Origin: Halobacteriovoraceae bacterium
GTDB taxonomy: Bacteria > Bdellovibrionota > Bacteriovoracia > Bacteriovoracales > Bacteriovoracaceae
Length of the DNA stretch: 9,162 nt
Direction: 5' to 3'
NCBI GenBank assembly: GCA_018663815.1
Contig: JABJPQ010000574.1
Location: 1-9,162, forward strand
Shown here one piece after another: positions 1-6,421 of the stretch (its first letter is position 1; each line of letters begins with the position of its first letter). The notes beneath the pieces were generated by a model. That model had not been told where the DNA came from and searched no databases. It saw only the letters and a program-made list of their open reading frames with translations. Made by a program: the position numbers and the translations under genes.

Positions 1-679
1 CTCTCCGATAGTTAAAAAACGTGGCGGTAAACTTAAATGGGCCAGAAAATGGGACGATGGAACAGTAAATGCTTCAGCACAACGATTCCTAACAACTTAT
101 AAAGTTAATATGTACGGAGGTCTTGCTCGTCATGAGCTTGTAACAGACGACGCATTTGCTATGGTTGTTTGCCATGAGCTAGGTCATCACCTTGCTGGTG
201 CGCCTAAAGTTGGTGGTATTTTAATGAAATGGGCTTCAAATGAAGGTCAATCTGATTATTTTGCATCTTTAAAATGTTTCAGAAGATCTTTTGAATCAGA
301 TGATAACGAAGCTATAATTGCCCAAATGAAGGTTCCTGCTCTTGTTTCCAAAAAATGTAATGATAATTATAGTGATGCAAATGATGCAGCATTATGTGTT
401 AGAATATCATTAGCTGGAAAAAGCCTTGCAAGACTTCTTGGTTCTTTAAGAGGAACAGCAAAACTAGAGTTTAATACTCCTGATGCTAATATTGTTAACA
501 CAACCATTAATACTCACCCTGCTGCTCAATGTAGACTTGATACTTACTTTCAAGGATCTCTTTGTGATAGAAGAATTTCGGATGATGTAAGTAGCAAAGA
601 CCCAAAAGCAGGTACTTGTAATAGAGATCAAGGTTACACTGATGGTGTAAGACCTCTTTGTTGGTTCAAGCCAGAATAA
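1..679 (+). CDS. Zinc metallopeptidase-like secreted protein (HEXXH), 5' end outside window
   Basis: The reading frame is open from base 2, so the N-terminus lies upstream and about 225 C-terminal residues are visible; the first in-window ATG (110) is internal. Numbering from that Met, HELGHH at 22-27 is a zinc-site HEXXH, and EGQSD at 45-49 fits the ExxxD third-ligand motif of gluzincin peptidases. The gap between HEXXH and that Glu is 18 residues, as in M1 peptidases. A later THPAAQCRLD (135-144) recalls the HP...R motif of M48 enzymes. Eight cysteines (21, 56, 83, 96, 141, 152, 170, 184) suggest disulfides and therefore export, but the signal peptide would be off-window. Inference: a periplasmic or extracellular M48-like protease with unknown substrate. 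The zinc site looks intact. An intrinsic terminator follows 28 bases after the stop, so the gene ends its transcription unit. Confidence 0.8.
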   Translation, partial: SPIVKKRGGKLKWARKWDDGTVNASAQRFLTTYKVNMYGGLARHELVTDDAFAMVVCHELGHHLAGAPKVGGILMKWASNEGQSDYFASLKCFRRSFESDDNEAIIAQMKVPALVSKKCNDNYSDANDAALCVRISLAGKSLARLLGSLRGTAKLEFNTPDANIVNTTINTHPAAQCRLDTYFQGSLCDRRISDDVSSKDPKAGTCNRDQGYTDGVRPLCWFKPE

Positions 680-706
680 AAAATATAAATTTCTAAAATA
701 GAATTC

Positions 707-735
707 GGCCCTCTAATAATGAGGGCCATTTTTTT
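707..735 (+). terminator. Intrinsic terminator after the metallopeptidase gene
   Basis: A perfect 7-bp stem (GGCCCTC at 707-713, GAGGGCC at 721-727) closes a 7-base loop and is followed by A and seven T. It lies between convergent genes. In the minus direction the sequence after the hairpin is only moderately T-rich (GAATTCTATTTT), so it may also weakly stop the beta-barrel gene transcript. Confidence 0.88.
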
Positions 736-737
736 GG

Positions 738-1811
738 CTAGATATCAAACTCGCGCGAAAGGTTAAAGCTTAAAACTTCTGTTGTTCCTCCTCTATAGGT
801 TTTATCAATCAAGGGACGATAGTTTGCATAACGTATCGAAAAAGAAAGTAATTTATTATCAATACCAAATATAATACCTGATCCCTCAACATCATTATGA
901 CCATAGTATTTAGAGTTATAAAAGGCAGGTGAAGTATCTGACTCATTTTTGAAGCTTTCAATGGCAAAACGATAAATACCACGTTTAAAACCAAGGTTTA
1001 GCAAACTTCCTTCATTTCTATTATCTGGGGCTTTATCGTTGTAGAGATATTGACCTCCTAGTATAAAAATCCATTTTTTGTAATACAAGTATGATTCCAC
1101 CATCAAGTTATAGCCATCAAAATTATAATCAAATTGAGTGGCCTCTCCGGATCCATTGATTGTGTTTCCTAAGACATTTGATGTCTCAGCAATATTATTT
1201 GAAAGTGAGCTAAAACTATAATGACTGAGCTCAGCTATAAGTTGACTTCTTTTACCCACTTTTAAACCTATTGTTTCCAGCATAAACGTAGGTGTCCCGG
1301 CCTGGACAGCTCCAAGACGTTTTGTAAGTTTTTGATTAGATGGAATGGCCTGTTGAAATTTTAGATAAAAATTATTCCAATAAAATTTTTCTTCTACGGC
1401 CGCAAATGCTGAAGTTCCAATAAGTAGTGGTGAATTATACTCTCCCTGATTTAGTGCTCCCAACCTAAGCCTTAAAAAAGATGTCGGATAATAAGCAATG
1501 CCACCTTCATCCAAAGTCACTTCTTCTTTTGGCTCGTATTCTGAGACCGTACTAACAACTTCATTTGATCCCGTTTCTAAAAAAACCGAGGTAGAAAAGA
1601 AGAGACTTAAATTATTATAAACCTTATCTTCAAAATCTAGTCCAAAACTATAACCAAAAACTCTCGCTTTTATGTAATCAGCTTCAACTAAATCGAGATC
1701 AATTCCTGTTTTTAACACCAAACTGTCCATCTTTATGAATTTTTTAGATTTTGCATACGCAAAATGAGAACTAAGAAATAGTGTACAATATATAACAATG
1801 AGTATTTTCAT
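738..1811 (-). CDS. Putative outer-membrane beta-barrel protein
   Basis: The protein has 357 residues. It starts with a classical signal peptide: Lys at position 2, a hydrophobic core, and AYA at 18-20 as a likely signal peptidase I site. The mature part has no long hydrophobic helix. It is rich in alternating aromatic/polar stretches typical of beta-strands, for example FLRLRLGAL at 112-120 and FILGGQYLY at 249-257, with Gly/Asn/Ser-rich turns between them. It ends with a strand-like segment, LSFNLSREFDI. This is the look of a porin-like or other outer-membrane barrel; I cannot assign a specific family or substrate. The start at 1811 directly opens the signal peptide. The Shine-Dalgarno is poor (GAG only 2 bases from the ATG), and a TATAAT lies 7 bases upstream, so a very short or absent leader is possible. 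The upstream neighbour on the same strand is another exported protein. Confidence 0.72.
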   Translation of the reverse strand: MKILIVIYCTLFLSSHFAYAKSKKFIKMDSLVLKTGIDLDLVEADYIKARVFGYSFGLDFEDKVYNNLSLFFSTSVFLETGSNEVVSTVSEYEPKEEVTLDEGGIAYYPTSFLRLRLGALNQGEYNSPLLIGTSAFAAVEEKFYWNNFYLKFQQAIPSNQKLTKRLGAVQAGTPTFMLETIGLKVGKRSQLIAELSHYSFSSLSNNIAETSNVLGNTINGSGEATQFDYNFDGYNLMVESYLYYKKWIFILGGQYLYNDKAPDNRNEGSLLNLGFKRGIYRFAIESFKNESDTSPAFYNSKYYGHNDVEGSGIIFGIDNKLLSFSIRYANYRPLIDKTYRGGTTEVLSFNLSREFDI

Positions 1812-1818
1812 AGCTCAT

Positions 1819-1824
1819 ATTATA
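1819..1824 (-). promoter_or_regulatory. Candidate -10 box for the beta-barrel gene
   Basis: A perfect TATAAT on the minus strand ends 7 bases before the ATG at 1811, which would place transcription initiation at or beside the start codon. No good -35 hexamer is seen 16-18 bases upstream (best is TTTTAA). In such AT-rich DNA the hexamer could be chance, so the call is tentative. Confidence 0.35.
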
Positions 1825-1826
1825 CT

Positions 1827-1871
1827 AAATATAAAAACATTTAAAACTGATACTACAGTCGGTAAATGTTT
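1827..1871 (-). terminator. Candidate AT-rich terminator after the secreted-protein gene
   Basis: On the minus strand, four bases after the stop codon, a perfect 9-bp inverted repeat (AAACATTTA at 1871-1863, TAAATGTTT at 1843-1835) encloses an inner ACTG/CAGT pairing. It runs directly into a T-rich tract (TTTTT ATATTT). The stem is AT-rich and therefore weak, but its position just after the stop and the T-run are right for an intrinsic terminator. Confidence 0.5.
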
Positions 1872-1875
1872 CTAC

Positions 1876-2985
1876 TTATTCATTAATATAATCAATATTA
1901 ACTGAGTATTCCCCTTTTCCATGACCTTTGATCGTCGCTCGATGAATTTTTTCCCCATATTGATAAGAATAATTTAGTGTTTTGAAATATGATTTTTTAT
2001 AGCCGAGTTTATCTTTTTGAAAATGCTTTTTAAAAATTTGATGATACTTATTTGCAAACTCATCATTAGATCGAAAAATATCTCTTGCAATAATGCTGTT
2101 GTACTTTCTATTATCTAAAAAGTCTGGCCCTAACCAACTACCCTTTTGAGCAACAATTGCATCAAGGTCATAAGTGATATTTAACACCCCTCCAGCACTA
2201 TACTGAAGATAGCCATCCAAAAGGTTACGGGTGTTATTTAAAATACAAAAGTTTAAATTTCCCCCTGTATACAAAACATCGATATTGTCTAACTCCATAG
2301 TAAAAATATTATGTCCTGCTGAAGCTCCATAGATTTGAGTCTCTGCAGATATTTTAACGGTAGGAAGCGAGAACTCCTGCTTAGAACGATTATTAATGGC
2401 CGTATTTAGCATGAATGACTTTAAGTTTTGACTACGTCTAAAGTCATCATTATCCAATAAAACAATATGTTGATAGGAATCATCTGTAAAATATGTTTCA
2501 ACTTTTTGAGTGGTAAAACCATATCGATCATAGCGTTGATGGGGATGAACATTTATATGAATTTTTTGTTGTTTTAATTTAACAGGAATATCGTAGTATA
2601 CTCCAACATAGCAAAACATTTTTTTTAGTTCATGTTCGCTGACAAGCCTCCCTTGATCATTAGTTAAATTTTTAAAATTAAATTTGACATTTTTTTTTCG
2701 ATTCACACTTGCACTCAAATTTAAATCATTAGAAATAAATTTTGCACGGACCTTATTTGATTTAAGTAAGATTTTGACGCTAAACTCTAAACCTTCATGC
2801 TCAAAATTAGTTTTAATATATTGTCCGATCACAAATTCATTGGATTTCTGCTTTAGATTTGGATGGTTACAAATAACTTGCCCAGTACTTTGTTGACGGT
2901 CATAGGTATTTTGAGCAGTCGTTGCAATATCAAGAGCAAAAGACGCTGATGCATATAAAGCTGACATAAATAATAAATATTTCAT
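1876..2985 (-). CDS. Secreted protein of unknown function
   Basis: The protein has 369 residues. Residues 1-17 form a signal peptide (MKYLLFMSALYASASFA, cleavage expected after SFA), so it should be periplasmic or secreted; there is no lipobox and no later membrane segment. The start is supported by AGGGGA five bases before the ATG. The mature part has three cysteines (39, 125, 247). Its most distinctive stretch is GGNLNFCILNNTRNL at 241-255, which follows a strand-rich region and precedes a charged C-terminal part rich in Lys and Tyr. A Lys/Asn-rich segment around 93-107 includes codons forming a nine-A run. I do not recognise the family. It is divergent from the small plus-strand gene and is followed, after a candidate terminator, by the beta-barrel gene, so a shared envelope role is possible but not shown. 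Confidence 0.7.
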   Translation of the reverse strand: MKYLLFMSALYASASFALDIATTAQNTYDRQQSTGQVICNHPNLKQKSNEFVIGQYIKTNFEHEGLEFSVKILLKSNKVRAKFISNDLNLSASVNRKKNVKFNFKNLTNDQGRLVSEHELKKMFCYVGVYYDIPVKLKQQKIHINVHPHQRYDRYGFTTQKVETYFTDDSYQHIVLLDNDDFRRSQNLKSFMLNTAINNRSKQEFSLPTVKISAETQIYGASAGHNIFTMELDNIDVLYTGGNLNFCILNNTRNLLDGYLQYSAGGVLNITYDLDAIVAQKGSWLGPDFLDNRKYNSIIARDIFRSNDEFANKYHQIFKKHFQKDKLGYKKSYFKTLNYSYQYGEKIHRATIKGHGKGEYSVNIDYINE

Positions 2986-3109
2986 AATGATCCCCTAACA
3001 AACCTTGTAACACCATGCGACTAACATTGCTATGCGGTATGAAAATATTATGTAAAAACACCCTTGACGCCACGGGCTAACGCATCGCGACACCTTTAAA
3101 TTCAAGAGA

Positions 3110-3137
3110 TTGACAATAGTTAATTCTTAAATAAAAT
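3110..3137 (+). promoter_or_regulatory. Sigma70-type promoter of the 58-residue protein gene
   Basis: A perfect TTGACA (3110-3115) is followed after 16 bases by TAAAAT (3132-3137), one mismatch from TATAAT. Initiation would fall near 3144, giving a leader of about 37 bases before the ATG at 3181. This is the best promoter match I found in the window. Confidence 0.72.
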
Positions 3138-3170
3138 GACTTATATCATATTATCAACCAATCAATAAAT

Positions 3171-3174
3171 GGAG
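3171..3174 (+). promoter_or_regulatory. Shine-Dalgarno that decides the start at 3181
   Basis: GGAG lies six bases before the ATG at 3181. It overlaps the in-frame ATG at 3169, which itself has no upstream purine-rich site (AATCAATAA precedes it). The ribosome site therefore favours the second ATG. Confidence 0.75.
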
Positions 3175-3180
3175 TATCAC

Positions 3181-3357
3181 ATGAACGTAGACCAACACAT
3201 TAAAGTAGCACAATGGCATTTAGAGCAAGCTCGTTTACACGCAACAAGCAAACATAGCTGTGGTTGCCCAGTTAATGATCATGATCAAAAAGCAATTGAT
3301 GCAATCGAAGCAGGACAAGTTAAAGAAGAACAAACTTGTGATGTAACAGCAAAATAA
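3181..3357 (+). CDS. Small Cys/His-rich protein, 58 residues
   Basis: Starting at 3181 the product is 58 residues; starting at 3169 it would be 62, but the Shine-Dalgarno favours 3181. There is no signal peptide or membrane segment, so it is probably cytoplasmic. An N-terminal amphipathic helix (about 3-22, with His at 6, 13 and 20) leads into HSCGCP (25-30), then D-H-D at 33-35, a second short helix and Cys53. Three Cys and five His in 58 residues suggest metal or thiol chemistry, but no known metal-binding signature is complete. The gene forms its own transcription unit, with a near-consensus promoter, short leader and strong terminator. Its codons look less A/T-biased than those of its neighbours, which fits high expression. 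I do not recognise the family; function unknown. Confidence 0.75.
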   Translation: MNVDQHIKVAQWHLEQARLHATSKHSCGCPVNDHDQKAIDAIEAGQVKEEQTCDVTAK

Positions 3358-3366
3358 TCTATCATG

Positions 3367-3402
3367 CTAGGGCCAAAGTATTATATTGGCCCTAGAGTTT
3401 TT
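3367..3402 (+). terminator. Intrinsic terminator of the 58-residue protein gene
   Basis: A perfect 10-bp stem (CTAGGGCCAA at 3367-3376, TTGGCCCTAG at 3386-3395) has a 9-base loop and is followed by AG and TTTTT. The T-run overlaps the last codon region of the convergent lipoprotein gene (stop at 3401-3403). No T-run follows the hairpin in the minus direction, so it acts mainly on the plus strand. Confidence 0.9.
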
Positions 3403-6400
3403 AATGCTTTGAAATAACGTCCTGAATGTCTAAAACATACGAATCAAAGAGATCAAATAGTCCTGGAGAATATAATTTTAATTTATAGTGTTTTTTATTA
3501 CTATGACCTAATGACATAGTTAAATCTCCTGTATAAGCGTTAATTCGTTGTTTCAATTTCTGAGTATATTCAATCTTTTTACTAAGTCGGTTAAGTAATA
3601 ATGATTCTTGAATTTGATAATACTCTTGAACAACTGACAAACCTAGTTGCTGACTAGTATTCACCTTCGATAAGTTTAGGATCTTAAACTCATCAAAAAT
3701 CGATACTCTATTCTCTATTGATTGTCTGGGATCAATTGGTTCTGTAGGTAATTTATAACGACTATAAAGCTTGTAAGAACGATCTATACCAGATGAATCA
3801 ATCAAGTTTTCTCCGATAAGAATATCAAAATAAGCCCTCAGCTTAACCGTTGTATCTTTGATATAATCAAACTCCACTCCTAAGTTCGAGTAATAACCTT
3901 CACTATCAAGAGCAAATAAACTATCAGGGACAGGTATAGAGTTTTTAAAAAATTCTGGGTACTTTCCTATTCTCATCGCTGTGCTGTGATCGGCAATAAG
4001 CTCATCCAGCGCACTGTCAATATCTTTACCTTGTTGAATATCAAACTTTATAAAAGAAGTATTTAGGGATAAAAACTCACCATAATTTGCCAAAAATGAC
4101 CTCTCAAATGACTTAAATAGGAAAAGTTCATTATCAGAGTTAAAAATATCTGTAAATACTTGATAAATAAACTGATCAAAAGAAACGTTTTGGTCTAAAT
4201 GCTGATAAAACAATACTTCCTCATTTGTATTGTACTCGTTCAAGTAAGTACTTTCATTTTCTAAAAAGAGGTTGAAATATTGAGAGTTTTTATCTAGATG
4301 TGTTTTAATAATACCTAGTAAATCGCTAGGTGTAAATTTTATATAACTTGATGTTAAAACAAGATTCTTAGGAATAGACTTACTAATACTCGTATATGAT
4401 GACTCTTCACCATAATATAGTTTTTTAAAAAAAGTGAACAAAGCGGTAAAGACTTCATTTCGCAATTCCTTATTTCGCGTTGCTAATGAAAAATGACAAC
4501 GACTGTATTTTCTAAAAGTTGTTATAAACTCATTCGTAATGAAATCTTGATAAGCAGAGATTTTGTTTAATAGACTATCACCAAAGTTGAGTCGAAGTTT
4601 ACCTAATAAATTTTCAGATGCTGTTATTTTCCAAGAGCCTTCTATCCTTAATTTTTCAAAAAACTCAACAGATTCTTGATGGGTTAATAAAAATCTCGCA
4701 GAAGATTTATTATCATATAAATCTTTATCATCTTCAAATCGCTCAGAATAAGAAAGAAACATTTTACGTATTTTATCATCTTTAAAAAGGCTTATCTCAT
4801 TTTTAATATTTGCAAGATTCACCGGCATCTTATGTTTCGTTTCACATAGTTTAAAATTCTCGGTAAAGAAATAGTTTCCGTTCAAAAGTGATACCCAGTG
4901 CTTCATTGTGTTAGTTCTCGCATTTATTTCTTTCAATAAAAATAAGTCAAAAAACTTTTTCCAAAAAAAACTACGAGAGTAACCAAAAGCATTAATGATA
5001 TTATCAATATTTGAGTTTTGAAGCATTAACATTAGCTCATATGCATCGATTTTCTTTTTAAAACTTCCTGTATAATCAAGCCAATTTAAAATCCCTTGAT
5101 CAAAGAAAATCGTGTTTATTGCCTGAGAAATAGTTTGAGCAGGACGAAAAGGGAGAAAGACTCTAGCACTAGTATCTTCGGAAAAATAGATCATCAAAAG
5201 AAGTTGATGTAAAGACTCTGAAAAAACAGAGATTTTATAATCTGCTACAGTTGAGTTAAATTTGATCTTTTTTTTCTGTTCAGGACTAAGTAAACTATAA
5301 AACATTTCACTTTGACGATACTTTTCTCGGTACTCTCCCCACATACTACCAATGTCTTTTAACTCTCCATTTACAATCTTTCTAATTTGAACATTAGTTG
5401 AGGTCGAACTATTATTTAGTAAAAATGCTTTTAATTTTTTCGCCACTGCTATATTTGTTTTAGCAAAAAGAGCGTCATAGTATTTATTTAATGAATTGAA
5501 AAACTCACTACTTAAGTTAAATGTTTTAAATAAAGTTTTTATTAATGAGCTTGCCACTAATGTATTATGTCTTAATTTAAGATTAATAATGTAAAGATGT
5601 TTTGCAGGGATACTAAGTTGACGCAGTTGAGTCTCGGTTTCATTTGAAAAATCGTGGATAATCTCATCAAGCTCATTTTGCATAAATTCAGCATCAAAAA
5701 AAGAATGCTCTAATAAAGATTGGCTTACAATTGGAGCGTAACCAACTTCATTAAACCGAGTCAAATAGTCTCGAATATTAAATAGTTTATACAGGTGAAT
5801 CTGATCCATTAAGGATAAGTTATCGCTCAAGTAACGTTTTAAAACAATATCAAACAAATTCGTATCAGACTGATATTGACTGAGATTTTTATTATTTTTA
5901 TAAAACTTTAAGTATAGTTTTAAATAATTTACATCAAGCTTTTTTCTTACATCCCTATCACCTGATATATTCGTATTATATAGCAACTTTATAATAGAAA
6001 TCTTTTCAAGTAAGGACATGTCCAGCGTTTTATAAGCGCGGTAAGCAATTGCCGTGTAATCTTTGGTGTTTTTTACGACAGAGAGAAATGAGCACTGACT
6101 AACAGTACATGGTTTGATGAATTTTTCATAATATAAATATTTTTTATTCTCTTTTGAGTTTAATATGATTTTCGACAATTTATTAAACTCACACTTTTTT
6201 TGCGCAAGCTTAATAAGCTGATTACTAATTCGATCATGTTCAAAGTACTTTTCTTCTAAATTTTTTGACTCACAATTATTTTTAGCAGACACATGAACAC
6301 TTTCTACTTTTTCTTTACTTATTTGAACATGATTTCGTGAACTATTATTGTTATCTGTACATGAGATCAGCCCAAGTATAGTTACAACATAAATAGATTT

Positions 6401-6421
6401 AAAAAGAAAATGAGCTTTCAT
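3401..6421 (-). CDS. Large lipoprotein of unknown function, distant paralog of the upstream gene
   Basis: The protein has 1006 residues. Residues 1-20 form a lipoprotein signal peptide ending in the lipobox LISC with Cys21. The next residues are Thr-Asp, with no Asp at +2, so an outer-membrane location is favoured if E. coli-like sorting rules hold. A Ser/Asn-rich linker (22-50) precedes a long, mostly helical region rich in Lys, Leu, Phe and Asn, with no further membrane segment and no recognisable catalytic motif. The C-terminal part carries DELIAD at 806-811, IG at 818-819 and DSLF at 833-836, which match in order a block in the adjacent gene product. A second shared anchor is Y624 to F644 (F.TT, then C642-H-F). 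The ATG directly abuts the upstream TAA; AGAGGA lies 12 bases before it inside the upstream gene, so translation is probably coupled. No family recognised. Confidence 0.75.
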   Translation of the reverse strand: MKAHFLFKSIYVVTILGLISCTDNNNSSRNHVQISKEKVESVHVSAKNNCESKNLEEKYFEHDRISNQLIKLAQKKCEFNKLSKIILNSKENKKYLYYEKFIKPCTVSQCSFLSVVKNTKDYTAIAYRAYKTLDMSLLEKISIIKLLYNTNISGDRDVRKKLDVNYLKLYLKFYKNNKNLSQYQSDTNLFDIVLKRYLSDNLSLMDQIHLYKLFNIRDYLTRFNEVGYAPIVSQSLLEHSFFDAEFMQNELDEIIHDFSNETETQLRQLSIPAKHLYIINLKLRHNTLVASSLIKTLFKTFNLSSEFFNSLNKYYDALFAKTNIAVAKKLKAFLLNNSSTSTNVQIRKIVNGELKDIGSMWGEYREKYRQSEMFYSLLSPEQKKKIKFNSTVADYKISVFSESLHQLLLMIYFSEDTSARVFLPFRPAQTISQAINTIFFDQGILNWLDYTGSFKKKIDAYELMLMLQNSNIDNIINAFGYSRSFFWKKFFDLFLLKEINARTNTMKHWVSLLNGNYFFTENFKLCETKHKMPVNLANIKNEISLFKDDKIRKMFLSYSERFEDDKDLYDNKSSARFLLTHQESVEFFEKLRIEGSWKITASENLLGKLRLNFGDSLLNKISAYQDFITNEFITTFRKYSRCHFSLATRNKELRNEVFTALFTFFKKLYYGEESSYTSISKSIPKNLVLTSSYIKFTPSDLLGIIKTHLDKNSQYFNLFLENESTYLNEYNTNEEVLFYQHLDQNVSFDQFIYQVFTDIFNSDNELFLFKSFERSFLANYGEFLSLNTSFIKFDIQQGKDIDSALDELIADHSTAMRIGKYPEFFKNSIPVPDSLFALDSEGYYSNLGVEFDYIKDTTVKLRAYFDILIGENLIDSSGIDRSYKLYSRYKLPTEPIDPRQSIENRVSIFDEFKILNLSKVNTSQQLGLSVVQEYYQIQESLLLNRLSKKIEYTQKLKQRINAYTGDLTMSLGHSNKKHYKLKLYSPGLFDLFDSYVLDIQDVISKH

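Noticed and set aside
809..994. 61-codon open frame on the minus strand within the beta-barrel gene
   Set aside because: It lies wholly inside the 738-1811 gene in another frame, has no Shine-Dalgarno or promoter of its own, and reads as low-complexity hydrophobic sequence.
2684..2896. 70-codon open frame on the plus strand opposite the secreted-protein gene
   Set aside because: It is antisense to a well-supported signal-peptide gene, with no ribosome site; the reading is a shadow of AT-rich codons.
2986..3100. Integron attC-like site
   Set aside because: Several TAAC/GTTA words are present, but none fits the full RYYYAAC/GTTRRRY core pair, and there is no imperfect palindrome of attC form or cassette array.
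3169..3180. Start at 3169 for the small Cys/His-rich protein
   Set aside because: The GGAG at 3171-3174 overlaps this ATG and is correctly spaced for the next in-frame ATG at 3181.
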